Source: Choanephora cucurbitarum
Taxonomy: Eukaryota > Mucoromycota > Mucoromycetes > Mucorales > Choanephoraceae
DNA: 64,000 bases
Assembly (NCBI GenBank): GCA_025331435.1
Contig: JAIWNI010000053.1
Coordinates: 1 to 64,000, forward strand
Direction of reading: 5' to 3'
Below the pieces are notes generated by a model that was given only the letters and a program-made list of their open reading frames with translations, was not told the origin of the DNA and did no database searches. Below, in pieces: positions 1-14,801 of the stretch. Position 1 is the first letter of the stretch; the number at the start of each line of letters is the position of its first letter. A program made the position numbers and the translations under genes.

Positions 1-740
1 GGTTTTTTATGATTTATTAGCTCAAAGACACACTCAAACTACTGATACTGTAGAAAATGCGAAAGAAAGCTTCCATTTTGCTTTTAAATGCAGATCAGAA
101 TGGCTCAACAGGTTTAAGCTCAGGAGAATAAGGCAGGAAGGTATATATCCATATCCTCGGGTGACAATCAACTTTTCAAATTGATCTGAGACATGTATAT
201 TGCTGATAACGAGATACTGTCTTCTGAATTGCTTGAGTCGATCAAGTATATGCATAATATTAAAAGACGTAGCCAAGAACTGCTCCTACTTTTTTTTTAG
301 GCCTTTGATTCACAGGTGATTTTTCTCTTCTTTTAGGTTTGCTCGTAAGGCACCCCTAACCTTAATGATACTTTGGGAAGATATATCCTCTCCACTGTTC
401 TAACTCTGGTCTTGGGCCAAACAACAACAGCTCGAGTTCCCTTAATAAGCCAAGTCATAGTACGGCTCAAGTTGGTGTAAAAGGCTGACTCGTCGATGGA
501 AATGCAGTTGCTTTGAAAGCCGACATCTGTCTGCATCAAATTGGTACTCACTTGAAGCGGGTTTTGATGCTGGCAAGAGACTTTCTTTTCTTAAACTCTA
601 AGTGAGCTTTCTTAGTAACTTTATGATAAGGGAACGACTGGTTACTGAATTCGATCTCAAAGGCATGACCCTTTCCATTTTCTTGAGCGAATCCTAAAAA
701 AAAAAGTATACAATCTCTGTTGTTCTGAAAGTGTACCATC
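1..740 (-). pseudogene. Decayed IS630/Tc1-type DDE transposase (runs off left edge)
   Basis: Minus-strand fragments read like a DDE-superfamily transposase. Around 545-410 the first catalytic block is recognisable (SIDESAFYTN, then a KGTRAVV stretch). Around 270-60 the second and third blocks align, but the expected MDN is ISN and the expected NPIE is replaced, so at least two acidic residues are lost. Fragments sit in different frames with stops between them. The piece at 739-548 (KKAHLEFKKRKSLASIKTRF) may be its upstream part. It is a dead copy cut by the window edge. Family assignment is by motif only. Confidence 0.6.
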
Positions 741-921
741 TATCTTTGGGAATATGTGTAACTGAAAAAAAAATAGTAAGCGAAATCTAATTGGACAAGA
801 AAAAGAAGTATCTCCATCTATAATACAGAAAAATCTTTCAGACTCTCTCTCTTTTTTTTTTTTCTCTTCTCTGAAATACTTTCTCCTCTGAGATTATTAT
901 GAAGAAAGGACCAGACAAAAC

Positions 922-3192
<2,271 letters not shown>

Positions 3193-3358
3193 AATGAATT
3201 GAGTTGACAGTAAAAAAAAATAAGTAAAGAAAGAAAGAGGAGAAAAGAAAAAAGGAGATTCAGTTTAAGAAAAGTGTGAAAAAAATAGGATATTGTTTCA
3301 ACCAATCAAAAGCTTTTGTTTCGTTTTGCTTTGTCTGGACAATAAGATATGTTTATTT

Positions 3359-4727
3359 TCATAATACTATCTTGGGCTGGATATCATCTGAAGGTTTAAT
3401 TGTGGTTGACGCAGATAACACGCCTGAAGAGAATCGAGAAGGGGATTTTGCTCTGCTATTGATACTGTCTATCTGACATGCATTTGAACCAGTCTGATGA
3501 GTAGGGTAAAAATCAAAGCGAGGGTTTGTGAATGACTGCTCCATTGTTCGAGAGATATCTTGTTCTTCATCCTCTTGATCTTGTCGGTTGTTTGAATCTT
3601 CAGACTTGTTTTGTTTGTAATTAAACTGTTTGATCAACAAATAGCTTGTAATTACCCCTATAGAAACAGTAAGCAACATTGACGTTGACAGAAATAAGGT
3701 ACAATTTACAGTCAAATGAATAGAGATCGGCAGAAAGGCCACCCATTACTCTACAGGATATCAGAATGGCAGTAACTATATTTGATGCAATTACTCCTAC
3801 ACTAAATCAATCGGTTAAACTTTCTGTTCATGCATGAATAAGTGGGCTGAGTGATATTTTACGAGAAAATGATACCATTGGATAAGAGAGTCTTGTGTAA
3901 GCTATTGCCAAATACTCGATAATGGCGATAAATGACCATTAAGAATGCAATAGACAGAAAGACATTGCTGGCTATATCAAGGCCCAATTTCGCTAATGCA
4001 GGCCATTCCACTATTGAAACACAAAACAAATTAGCGTTAAATCCTAATTCTTTTAAAATAAACTTACAGTTTTTCAACTAATACGAACGAATAAAGAATA
4101 AATGAGTATGTTGCTTTTAGAGAAAGTTCAAAAGAAAATAGATGAGCGAATACATTACTATGCAGTTTCCCATGATATCTTTGTAGGTGGGTAGTTTGGC
4201 CATAGTGGAAAAGACAATGATAAGGGCAATATAGCCTAAGTTAATCAAGGATCCAAAAATGATTAACCATCGTGCACGGTCATAACAAATGTAAGCTTTG
4301 TAGAGTAAGATTGACTGAATACAACAGCCACCTAAATTGATAAACGCAATAGATATCCAAAATCTCTATTTCAAGATAGGTTAGAGTAAAAAAGCGTAAG
4401 TAAATAAAGAAAAAGGCCTACAATTTCACAATTAAGACTTGTCAGAGGATTCAACACACTGCAAAGTATGACAAGAAACGATAATACTGTTTCAGACAAG
4501 ACTGCAAAATGAATCCATTTGCGAACTCGATAGACTAATTCGATAGCTGTCAGAAGCTGCCAAAGGGAACATGTAAGACATATGCTCATATAGACAACTG
4601 TGGAGGCAGTATGTTTAAAGTAGACCATCGTATTTTCATTCAAAGACGTATAAGGCACTTCAGAAGCGACTACATCCTTGAGCATCTCTTGATACAACAG
4701 AAATTCCTTCTCTGGAGGTGCATCCAT
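3359..4727 (-). CDS. Multi-pass (about 7TM) membrane protein, function unknown
   Basis: A minus-strand gene reconstructed as exons 4727-4422, 4365-4159, a 10-nt microexon 4077-4068, 4010-3876, 3796-3710 and 3657-3359, giving 347 residues. Hydrophobic helices are visible at STVVYMSICLTCSLWQLL, HFAVLSETVLSFLVILC, RFWISIAFINLGGCC, WLIIFGSLINLGYIALIIVF, LDIASNVFLSIAFLMVIY, and in the segment from GVIASNIVTAILIS to VITSYLLIKQF. A polar, acidic, Ser-rich tail follows. The topology resembles an orphan receptor or small fungal 7TM protein, but I recognise no named family. Exon 5 could instead end at 3755 (also in phase), which would drop 15 residues. An upstream in-frame ATG at 4850 is possible; 4727 is preferred because the intervening stretch looks like leader. 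Confidence 0.65.
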
Positions 4728-4850
4728 AGTGATGAAGTTAGGAATAAGAAAATAAAATAAAGAATATGCTTGAGAAAAGAAATAAAGATGAATAGGACAC
4801 AGATCTTTATTTATATCTGAGGCAGCGGCACCAATTTCTTCTCTATTCAT

Positions 4851-7139
4851 AGGTAAATAAACAAGAGAAACACAAGGGATACTTGTCTTCCGAGAGCAAG
4901 TTTGTACACACAGTTGAGCGTTTGTATCGGTTTAAAGATAAAGAGTAAAAGAGAGAGAAAAGAAAAGAATGAGAAGCAAGGGGAAAATGAGAGAGTAGAA
5001 GGTAAGCAACCTAATGACATTAACGACTGTTCCCGTAATGCATTCATTGACCTTTCTTTCTTTTTCCTTCTTTTGTTTCTCTGTTTTTGAAGCAAAATAA
5101 GGTAGAGCATAAAAAGGAAAAAAAGAGAGGATCATTGCTTTTTTTGAACATTTCTTTTGTTCGCTCAAAAAGGAAATTTCAAATGGTCTTTTTTTTTCTT
5201 CTTCTTATTTTCTTGATAAGGTCACTAAGAAACAGAATGAAAATAGGCGTTAATTACGGTGTCACCAAGTAAGATAAAGCGTTTATCTGCTTAATGATAA
5301 CACTTTATGAAACATAATTAGTCGGCTCTTGATTTCAAAAAAAAAAAAGGAGAGGAAAGCTTTTGATCTACTCTAGAACACGCTGAAAAGTAAAGGAACA
5401 CTCGTGGGGTTTGAATGTAAGCCAATAAAAACCTACGTCGATTTCACCCTAATAATTGTACTTTATACCGTTTCCTGGAATACTATCTTTTTCTCTCTAT
5501 TCTGGGAAATGATGTATGACAGTTAAAGGAATTGAATTTGCCATTTAGTATAAAAAGCAGGAGGTTGTATAGATTTAACAAAGGATGCTTTTTCTTTGGT
5601 CTGATTGGCTTTTATTTTGTTATCAGTTATACCTGTAAGAAATCAGCTTTGATCTCTTACTCCTATCCTCATCTGCATTTTGATCTCCATAAAGAGAAAA
5701 AAATATGTTGTGAAGCTGACAGTGAAAGTTGATGTTATAAAGAATGCCGACAACTGTTATTTAGAAAACCCATTTATGCCCGCTTTATGTCTCCCACTCT
5801 CCCCTAAACCAAGATACCATCAGTATCTTGCAAAGATGAAAAGAAAAAGAAGGAGTAATTACAGAAAGTAGCATTGAAGCTTGAGGTTGGTGTTTATTGA
5901 TAGAAATCAACAGTGGCAAATCGCCAACAATGACCTTCTCGATGTTCCTGTTAGTCCTAAAAAAAGTCTCGGTGTTTTCTTTGCCTCAATCATGCTTTTC
6001 GAAGCTTGCTCTAAAAACGTTTTCATATCGTTTGGTTCAGTTATCATACCTAAGCTACGGTCATATAGTACTGAGAGTAACAAACCCTGTTTGATGTCCA
6101 CAGTTGAAAGGCATCTGGGCCAGTCAGTTGTCTGCCCTGCATAGCCTAACCCTGCACATCCTCTTGTGACTTTACCCTATCATTACTTCTAGAAAGAAAA
6201 AAGGGAGATGAAAAAGTGCATACAGTTAATATAAGCACTTGTATTTTTATCTTGTGCGTCCCTATCTACATCTTGTCTTTCCATCGTTTTTTTTCGTCCG
6301 ATTTAACATTTCATTCCGAGATAGATTAGCTTGCATTTGAGCAAATTGGAATAAGCAATTTATCAGTAAAAGGCCTTGCTTTTGTTTTGTCCTACATGAG
6401 TTGAAAAGGCAGTGTTTTTGTTTTTTCCTTTAATTCTTTTGCATATCTATGGTTTCGTGAAATTTCTTTCTTTAATTTTTATGACGCTTTTCATAAAATC
6501 AACTATATTAAAATCCGACAGTAAACTTGTCAGAGTATTCGCAAACAACAGCAGAAATATCATCTATCCACTTCGTTATTGTTGGGATCAAGGAGTATGC
6601 ATACGATGCTTAGAAACCGAACTGGCTTTCTATGAGATAGTTCATTCATTGGTGCACCAAACGCAATTTACTGATCCTCACTCATTTTGTGTGCTTCACT
6701 TGAGGCTTTTTTTGTTAGTGCTTTTGTATTCTAGAGGTAGTTTGCATGCAGAGTAAAACAGAACTTGGAGGACTGTTGTGTCGAACAATAATCCCAAGTG
6801 ACAAATGCTTCTACTTAGATCCGAAAAAGCGAAAAAGCAGCTCATAGAGTAACACATAGTAGGTGTCTAATCGAACAAACAATTGTCTACTGCTAATTTA
6901 GCAAGAGATTTTGTGTTACTCTCGAATTTAAGATGTCATGTATTTTATTGGAAGTGGTGTTACCTAAAGTCTTATCTGAGTCAAATGGAACACCGACATT
7001 ATTCTACCTACATATTAATGCAAGAGTCATGAAGTTGGCTTGTTATCAATAAATACTTAAAGATAGATATGACTAAAGATTAGACATTATGAATCAGGTC
7101 TTTTCTTAGCGCCGAATCAAACAACGTAGATAAAGACAC
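4851..7139. other. Intergenic region, no supported gene
   Basis: AT-rich, with poly-purine and poly-pyrimidine tracts and short open frames lacking family signals. An open frame on the minus strand at 6101-5907 has protein-like composition but no recognisable domain. Near 6849-6927 a 10-bp inverted pair (GAGTAACACA ... TGTGTTACTC) brackets about 60 bp and may be a small hairpin element. Confidence 0.4.
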
Positions 7140-7800
7140 TCATTTTCTTGGAGATTTAGTCGATGCCAGCATCCTCAATCTAAAGAAGTACTTGAAGGAC
7201 TCTTGGCTAGGGTCCTTGAAGGATTTCGTAATCATAAACCAATCAATATTTTGGTTTTCCACAGACATATGAATGATCACTTGAAGCTTACTCTGAAAGG
7301 AGCATCTATTAAAATGGCACATTTGTGATCTTCGACAACCAAAAAAAAGAAGAAAACAACATGCCGAGGAATTGTAGTTGAAAGGTATCAGTTACCTGAC
7401 CATATGTGTTTTTGTCTAAGAAAGCAGTTTTAATGCTTGTATGGCTCACGGAAAAAGAAGAAAAATGCTTTCGTTATTACAGCCATGTCAGCAACAAGAA
7501 TAGCGCTTCTGGAGCCAGTTCTGGAGTCTATTTCTACCAACAGACTCGTTTTTGCAGATTTCATCAAGAAATCGCTAGACTGACTTGATGTAGAACGCGA
7601 TCAGCCAATGCTTGTAACCATGGATAACGTCAGGTTACATCTCGGCCCCTAATTTCAGAAGCTTTCTGTTGATACAAGAATTGCATGTCACTTTTTGCCA
7701 ACTTACTCACCAACGTTCAACTCCATGAAATGTGCTTCAGTAAGTCAAAAACCTTGGTGAAAAAACCACCATGAGATAATAAGGAAGACATGTTGGCTTA
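7140..7800 (+). pseudogene. Decayed DDE (Tc1/IS630-type) transposase
   Basis: One plus-strand frame from about 7440 on reads as a transposase core with nonsense codons: a basic block followed by NAFVITAMSATRIAL, then FIKKSLD-stop-LD, then the second catalytic block LVTMDNVRLHLGP followed by a stop, then FLPTYSPTFNSMKCA, where the family has YSPxLNPIE. The second Asp survives (MDN), but the glutamate block is eroded. Upstream, 7260-7330 resembles an N-terminal HTH end (NDHLKLTLK) in a shifted frame. It is a relic. A segment near 6933-6975 just upstream recurs near 34555. Confidence 0.65.
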
Positions 7801-8076
7801 ACTAACCAGTTTAAACAATCACTGGTTATCACTGTGATACATAGACGAAGCACTGCAGAAAAAACCTTAACATTAGGTTAACTTTCATGAATTTGAACTT
7901 TTGTTTTTGCCCGCTTTACATCGGCAGTTTAAATTTTTACATCTTTGACTTAAATAGGATAAGTTGAGATCTCCAATTGAAACACACGCATACGAACTGA
8001 GCTCATAAAACATCTAAATCTTATCTATTTAACTTGCTTATTTTCTTCTTCTTCATTCTTTTTTTTTTCCTTTAAA
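7801..8076. other. Promoter-side region of the dehydrogenase gene
   Basis: AT-rich sequence with a pyrimidine-rich run (about 8036-8073) directly before the ATG at 8077, a common fungal promoter/leader feature. Nothing else is recognised. Confidence 0.3.
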
Positions 8077-9914
8077 ATGATAAAATCTGCATTGCAGAAT
8101 ACATATCTCAAAGCCTGTTTAAATCCTTCTCGTACCACTCCTGTCAAGAGATTCGCTATGACTTCTAGAACCATTGTTACCTCTGTCACCGTTCCCAAGG
8201 TAAAATGAGAAGCGCGTCTTTTAATGTAAAATGCGTGAGAAATTGTACGCATATCTTCATCAGGCTAACGACTATCATAGCTCAAGGATCAATCCTTATT
8301 CAAGGAAGCTGCTTTCATCAACAACGAATGGACTGACAAAGACGTGACCGAGAAGTTCACTGTCTATGATCCTGCTACTGATAAAGAGATTGGTAAGTTG
8401 CCCGATATGGGTGCCAAAGAAACAAAAGAAGCTATTCAAGTTGCCTCCGAGGCATTTAAGACTTGGTCTCAAACCACCGGTAAGCAACGTCACGATTTGT
8501 TGATGAAGTGGTACTATGCTATGATTGAAAACCAAGATGATTTGGCTACCATCTTAACTTGGGAAAACGGCAAGACATTGACTGAAGCCAAGGGCGAAGT
8601 TACCTATGCTGCCTCTTTCTATGAATGGTTTGCTGAGGAAGCCGTGCGCGCTTATGGTACTGTCATCCCTAACCATCTTCCTGGTCAACGTTCTATTGCT
8701 ATCAAGCAGCCTGTTGGTGTTGTTGGTATCATTACCCCTTGGAGTAAAGTATAAGGACAGACAAAGTTACGATGAGAAATTTAACTGATCACTGTACAAA
8801 AAAAAATAGACTTCCCTGCTGCTATGATCACTCGTAAAGTAGGAGCTGCTCTTGCTGCTGGCTGTACTGTTGTTATCAAACCTGGTGCTGAAACCCCTTA
8901 TTCTGCCTTTGCCTTGGCCGAATTAGCTAAGCGTGTTGGCATTCCTCCTGGTGTTGTCAACATTGTTCCCACAGACAAGCATGTAGCTGAAGTAGGTAAA
9001 GAGTTGTGTACAAACCCTATTGTCAAGAAGATCTCTTTTACTGGTTCTGTAAGTTCTGAAAATCCCGAGAAAGGAAAGCAAAACTAAACGAATGTTTGTA
9101 GACTGCTGTTGGTAAACTTTTGATGTCTCAATCTGCCGGTACAATGAAGAAGGTCTCTATGGAGCTTGGTGGCAACGCTTCCTTCATAGTCTTTGACGAT
9201 GCTGAACTCGATGCTGCTGTCGAAGGTGACTATTTCTTGTTTTTTTTGTAAAAGATTTCTTTAGACTCATATTTTTTGTTTGTTTGATCAAAAGGTGTGA
9301 TTGCTTGCAAATTCAGAGGTACTGGTCAAACATGTGTTTCTGCCAACCGTATTTATGTACAAAAGAACATCTATAAGGAATTCTCCAAGCGCCTTGCTGA
9401 AAAAGTAAGTAAGTTCCAAGTGGGTCATGGTTTTGATGAGAAGACCACGCACGGTCCTTTGATCAACTCCAAGGGCGTTGAAAAAGTCAAGAGACACGTA
9501 GAAGATGCTGTCAAGAAGGGCGCACAAGTTTTGGCTGGTGGTGAACACCATGGTGGCAACTTCTATGCTCCCACTGTTCTGGGTGACATGACAACTGAGA
9601 TGGAAATCCACACTGAAGAAACCTTTGGCCCTGTTGCTGCTTTGTTCCCCTTCGAAACTGAAGATGAAGTTATTTCTCTTGCTAATGACACACCATTCGG
9701 CTTAGCAAACTACTTCTTCTCTCGTGATGTTGGCCGATGCTGGCGTGTGGCCGAACGTTTGGAAAGTGGTATGGTTGGTGTCAATGCCGGTGCTGTCTCT
9801 AGTTGTTACACTCCATTTGGTGGTGTAAAGGAATCTGGTATCGGTAGAGAAGGTAGTAAGTTTGGTCTTGACGATTACATGAACATCAAGTACATCAATA
9901 TGGCCGGTATCTAA
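8077..9914 (+). CDS. UGA2: Succinate-semialdehyde dehydrogenase (NAD(P)+), probably mitochondrial
   Basis: Five exons (8077-8199, 8281-8743, 8810-9048, 9102-9225, 9295-9914) give 522 residues with all phases consistent. It oxidises succinate semialdehyde to succinate, the last step of the GABA shunt. Exon 1 encodes a basic, Ser/Thr-rich leader ([19 protein letters not shown]) typical of mitochondrial import. Family marks are [14 protein letters not shown] across the exon 2/3 junction, [12 protein letters not shown], the general-base Glu in SMELGG (Glu296) and the nucleophile Cys in [11 protein letters not shown] (Cys330). The C-terminal [14 protein letters not shown] block is present. The substrate is inferred from overall likeness to GabD/UGA2 rather than other aldehyde dehydrogenases. 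Confidence 0.9.
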
Positions 9915-10995
9915 GCTTGAGTCAGCGAAAAGAAAAGGGATCGATAATGCTAACCGAATTGTAAAATAAAGTCAATGTAAATATTGGAAAGCGCAGATCA
10001 AAGTAAAGGAAAACGAGTGTAGACATTTGTTTGATTCCACCAGTGTATCGTTGGAATTGATTAATCTTGGCTCATAGACTGTTTCATCTTTTGAAGTTTC
10101 ATCATCCTCTCTTTTGGATAAATCTTATATGAACTACCTAAACTGTAGCCACAGTTTATGTATCGTATAAAAGGGAATATGTGGTGTTTGAAATCAATAA
10201 GGATAGATTTGTTTTTTTTAAACACCATAAGAACAGCTTACTGGGTTTCTATCCTCACTTTTTTGATCTAAAAAAAATAGCAAAAGCAGACTTCATATAG
10301 CTTTATAAGATGTTTGTTTGTTTAGTTCATCTTGCTACATCAGTATGTAAATCGATCCATCATAGAATCAACAAAATTATTGTCTCATTGTCTGTGCCAT
10401 TGTTTTCGTGTCGAACTGCCGAGTTTATATATATTGACACACTTTAATGTCAGAACAAAATCTCATTGATACTTTATCATACATTTGCCATAGGAAAAGA
10501 GAGGCACTTAAGCTTATGACGCTTTCAAAAACAAAAAACCAACTATACTTCAAAGAAAGTAGTTGTCTATTTGACAATAAGATGTCATTTTTCGTCATTT
10601 TATATGATTTTCACTTTTCTTTGGATGGGCTTGGCCCAGCAATTGATATTTAAGGGGAGACCTGAATTTTTTGGACTAACAATTGAAAGCTTGATTGAAC
10701 AATGTGTCAAGCTTGCATTTGCTCACTTGTAGACTGAAAAAGGAGAAATAGAGAGAAGTTTTTAAAACGGCTTTATCTTCTTCTGTTCGAGTAATCAATA
10801 TAATGAAGGTGTTATGGAAAAAATAGGATAATGAAGCTCCACTTCATTGTATGAAGCGGCTTTGACTATATTTTTGGCCTTGGTATAGTTTTACAAATAT
10901 CTAGATGATAACAGCTACATATGAATCTGCGTATCTTACGTAACATATTCTTTCGATCTCAGTTTATCATTTATAGTACCAAGATAGTTTGAGGT
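9915..10995. other. Intergenic region before the KDZ transposon
   Basis: AT-rich, with no open frame showing family likeness. It includes the 3' flank of the dehydrogenase gene and the insertion flank of the transposon; the first copy of the target duplication begins at 10996. Confidence 0.4.
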
Positions 10996-11002
10996 AGCAT
11001 GG
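10996..11002. repeat. Target-site duplication AGCATGG, left copy
   Basis: AGCATGG directly precedes the first base of the left terminal repeat and recurs directly after the right terminal repeat (18273-18279). Confidence 0.85.
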
Positions 11003-11155
11003 CACCTAATATTTATTTCTCCGTCGCACCTCTAATGAAAAATGGTTGCAGGGAAAAATAAATATTTTCTTGCCAGACTAGTAAGAAAAAACTTTTCCCT
11101 CATAAAAATATTTTTCCCTGCTTGAGCTTGCTTCTCTCATCTGGTTTTAAAATTA
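11003..11155 (+). repeat. KDZ transposon left terminal inverted repeat
   Basis: Its reverse complement is found at 18120-18272. Two differences were seen: A/G in ...ACTAGTRAG..., and T/G in ...TTTCCCKGC.... The inner boundary is where the two arms diverge, after TTTTAAAATTA. Confidence 0.9.
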
Positions 11156-11230
11156 AGCAAGAAAGTTTTTTAGCTGTGCCTTTTTTATTTGTGATAAACC
11201 TTCTTTTTTCGTTTCTGTTAATCTGTTACA

Positions 11231-12579
11231 ATGGCTGCACGTATGTTTACTCCCACCTGTCAAGAACTCGAAGCAAAGCCTTATTTGAAGGAGTATTTGG
11301 ACAAGTTGGAAGAAGTTCAAAAAGAGTTTCTTCAAGAGCATCCTGAAGAAAAAGATGGAAAAATCCAGCTCTATGGTATGGGTCGTTTGGGTAAACAGAT
11401 GATCCCTGATGTGAAAAACTTCTTCGTCCCTTTGAAGATCAAAAGAAGAAGAAATCGATGGCAGCAATTTGTGCATAAGAAGACTCGTGGAAAGGGTTTA
11501 TCTATCAAACGCCCTGACGATTACAAAAAGATTCGTCAGGAGTATGCAGACATCCTGGCCCACAAAGCAGATGGTCTTGCCGAGCTGGAAGAGGAAACGC
11601 AGGCGTTCAACCGCGCTGCTTCTCAAGCAAGTGAGAACTCCACTGAACAGCTGTTCTTCAATGTCATCTATCACTTGAAGAACGTGTGTAAATGGTTATT
11701 ATCCGAGTTCAACACTCATGTAGTACTCATTTATGCTACCAACAGAACTGAAATAGCTGACGTATCCAATTGTCATGTTAACAGTGGTAAGTTAGATATA
11801 AATATTTCTGTTTTTAATGAAGACTGATATGTCTCTTGCCATCATTATAGTTGTCGGTGAGGTCTTCAAAAAAAGTTGACTGTTGGGTTAGGAGGTCGTC
11901 TTCTTCAAGCTGTTTTCCAGCGAATGGTTACTCGCCAGGATCAAAATATCGCTCCTGTTTCTGCAGGTATGTCAATCATACAATTACAAAATATATGTCT
12001 GATAAAAGCATCTTCAATTTCAGTGAGTGAAAGAATCAACTATGGAGGAGCTGAGTGCCTTAAGGATCTTGGAGCTGATTCTTTTGAAACCTTCGACTGG
12101 AAGAACTGTGAAACCAAGACCAAGAAGAAAGCTTTTCTGAGACAATACATTTTGAATGCAGTCTTGGGGCTTTACAGTAAGTGATTTAATTGAAAGAACT
12201 GGGCGACTGATAACTGTTCTTTACAGATCAACACTTAGGCAGTAGCACGATTACTTCTGTTCCTTGGGTGAGCTTGTTGAGTCCTGAGTCTGCTTCTCCT
12301 CGTCTTCTTTCTCCCTGGCCTCGCTTTGAACGCGATATCGTTGATGGCAGATATCGCCTTCAGTCTGCTGAAATTGAAGTTTTGACGCAGATGGCCATTG
12401 GCCTTCATCATGGAAGCATCAAGGTGATTGATCGCCTTCCTTCTGTTTCTGCTTCTGTTTCTGCTTCTGTTTCTGCTTCTGTTTCTTCTTCTCCTTCTCC
12501 TTCTCCTGCTCTTCCTGCTCTTCCTGCTCTTCCTGCTCTTCCTGCTCTTCCTTCTCCGACTGAAGCAATGGAAGAGTAA
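11231..12579 (+). CDS. KDZ-transposon accessory protein, unknown, with a one-base frameshift
   Basis: Exons 11231-11786, 11851-11966, 12024-12176 and 12227-12579 would give about 392 residues. The frame only closes if one base is added in the 7-A run at 11868-11874, because every other junction is in phase. This is either an inactivating slip or a sequencing error. The N-terminal half is charged and helical (KPYLKEYLDKLEEVQKEF), with a basic patch (KIKRRRNRWQQFVHKK) followed by KRPDDYKKIRQEYADI, which weakly resembles an HMG-box-type DNA-binding layout (inference). The C-terminus ends in low-complexity SASV and PAL repeats and an acidic end. It lies inside the transposon, upstream of and co-oriented with the transposase, so a role in transposition or host interaction is plausible but unproven. 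Confidence 0.65.
12436..12555 (+). repeat. Coding minisatellite in the accessory gene
   Basis: Tandem 12-bp units (TCTGTTTCTGCT type) followed by 9-bp units (CTTCCTGCT type) encode repeated Ser-Ala-Ser-Val and Pro-Ala-Leu at the protein's C-terminus. Such tracts change length easily, so this tail is unlikely to be under tight constraint. Confidence 0.75.
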
Positions 12580-14801
12580 TAAACAGTCATATTTTCAAAC
12601 TCCATGAAATATTAAAAGCAACCCCTGCCCAGGCAATTTTTTAATTGGTCTTTTCTTTCGTTTAAAACAAAAACTTGTAAGGTATGTAAAAAAAAAAGTT
12701 TTATTATTTGATGTACCTTTAGGTCGCGCATAAGACGACTAGTGGCTATAAGCTGTTTGAAGTGTTCAAGACTTATGCTACTCCAAACAAATGTTGGGAC
12801 TAATCTCTTCAAGAAAGTCTCTTGCTTTATCGTTTTGGTTATAAGGGCGTCAGAGAACTCTCTTGACTTGAGGTTATGGTCTACTGCTTACAGGGTACAA
12901 AGACTTCTGGTACCGCATGTTGTCTACATGATATTAGGTGATATGTACTGCCAGTTGTTGTTTGCTCTTAAGATTTGGGATCCATGCCTTTCAATTATTA
13001 AAAGTTATAGACATAATAGAAGTATGCTCTGCAAATTTCAAATCTTTACATATAATATTAAGTTGATAAATACGATTTTATGAGAAGTACGTTAAATGAT
13101 ACAAGGTTTTATTAAAACTATTGCAAGGGTAGCATGTAGTTTTGTTATTACTCTTATATGACCCTAGGTTTTTGCAGAAACAAGTTGATATATAACATAC
13201 ATGATCAACAACGTGGCTTAGTCTAGGCCTAATGCTCATCATCTACTCTACAAAAGTTCCTTGCAAGTTTTAAAATACCAAATTCTTTTGACATGACGAT
13301 ATAAAGTCGAAATAAAAGTGGACCTGATAATGAGCTCAACGTCCAGAACAAATTTTGTGAGCTACCTTCTACGAAGAAATCATCACATGAAGTCACCCAT
13401 GCTTGATACTTAAACACCTAGCATAACCTTGATGAAAGCAGTAAAACATTCTTTAAACCGTATAAACAATAGTTATGTTTTACATACGCAAAGCCATCGC
13501 ATCCAGTGTACTCATGAGGTTAGAGGGCTAACTGTCTAACAATTTGAAGAGGCTATTACCTAACACACGCACCGTAGCAATTAGTACCTATACGTGCAAA
13601 ATCATAGATTGATTACTTTTGCTTAATGTTTCGTGTTAAAAATAAATGTTTATTAAATAAAGAAGTTGTATTTGTCAAAGAGATAGGTAGAGAGAAAGTA
13701 GGTAGAGAGGAGACGCGCGAAGAGATGTAAACTAAAGACTAGGATGATGAGGAACTTCGAGATGTTTAAGTAAGTACAATGAATAAAGAGAGTAAAAGAA
13801 AAAAAAAGTAGTTACAAGGGTAGGAATACGAAACAAATGAGTCATAAAGGTGTTACAGTTTCATTGGTTGTTTAATAAAAAAATTTTCATATTTTTAGGT
13901 TCAGATGATCTTGATTACTATCACTCCTGAGTTTTGATGGTCATCGGGACATAGAATATCCGCCATATAGTTTGTGTACCTGACAAAGAGCCACTGGACA
14001 ACTAGACTTACATCCCATGGTTATCAACAGTTTGAGTCAAAGAGAATCTATCAATGAAATCTTAAACATGCTTTGAGATATCTAAATAAAATGAACTTTT
14101 GTTATTGCTGTGTTTGAGCTTGAGACGAATGAAAATTAAAAAAAGACCTCTTTTTTAAATTTTATGCTTAACGATGAGAGTCTTGATGCATTCAAACGAT
14201 GGTTGTTGATGTCTTTAGAAGTAGGAAACGGTACCAACACTTCGATTTAATATGTAAATAATAGTTTTGCGAGTAATTATTATTCCATTTGCTTTTCGTG
14301 TTTTGATATTCTGTTAATTGACTTGATAATACTAACAGTTGAAGATCAAAACACCTCAAGAAGTTTTGTAAAAGGGTTGTTTGCTTTTCTTATCATCTTT
14401 TGCTGACTTCACCTCAGCAAGTTAAATTCATTAATCCTTGCAATCATAAAGAGCTAACTTTTACTGCTTTATGACCACTCTTTAGAAAGCTATGGCATTT
14501 TGCATGTTAAAGAAATATTAGACATTTACATATTAATGTATCAAAACCTAAAATATCCAATACTTCAATCTTGCTTTCATTTTACATTGCTTTTTACAAT
14601 GATCATGTTTGCATAAAGTGCTGCAATAACCAATATTATAATGGTCACTTTTCTTTGTTGATAATGACTGTTTATAGTCTAATACAATTGATAACAAAAC
14701 ATGCAATTTGCAAATTTATTTGCAACATTTAGAAACAGAATCAGAATCCTTTTTCTTTTCCTTTTGTTTTACATTAAATAACTAAATACTATACATCCAT
14801 C
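12580..14801. other. Internal non-coding region of the KDZ transposon
   Basis: About 2.2 kb between the accessory gene and the transposase. A short plus-strand segment after an AG at 12722 (reading AHKTTSGYKLFEVFKTYATP) looks protein-like and could be a further exon, but I cannot join it to a gene. The remainder is AT-rich without recognised features and presumably holds the transposase promoter. Confidence 0.4.

Noticed and set aside
5881..6144. Overlapping frames on both strands around 6 kb
   Set aside because: Protein-like composition but no motif, no intron signals and no supporting context.
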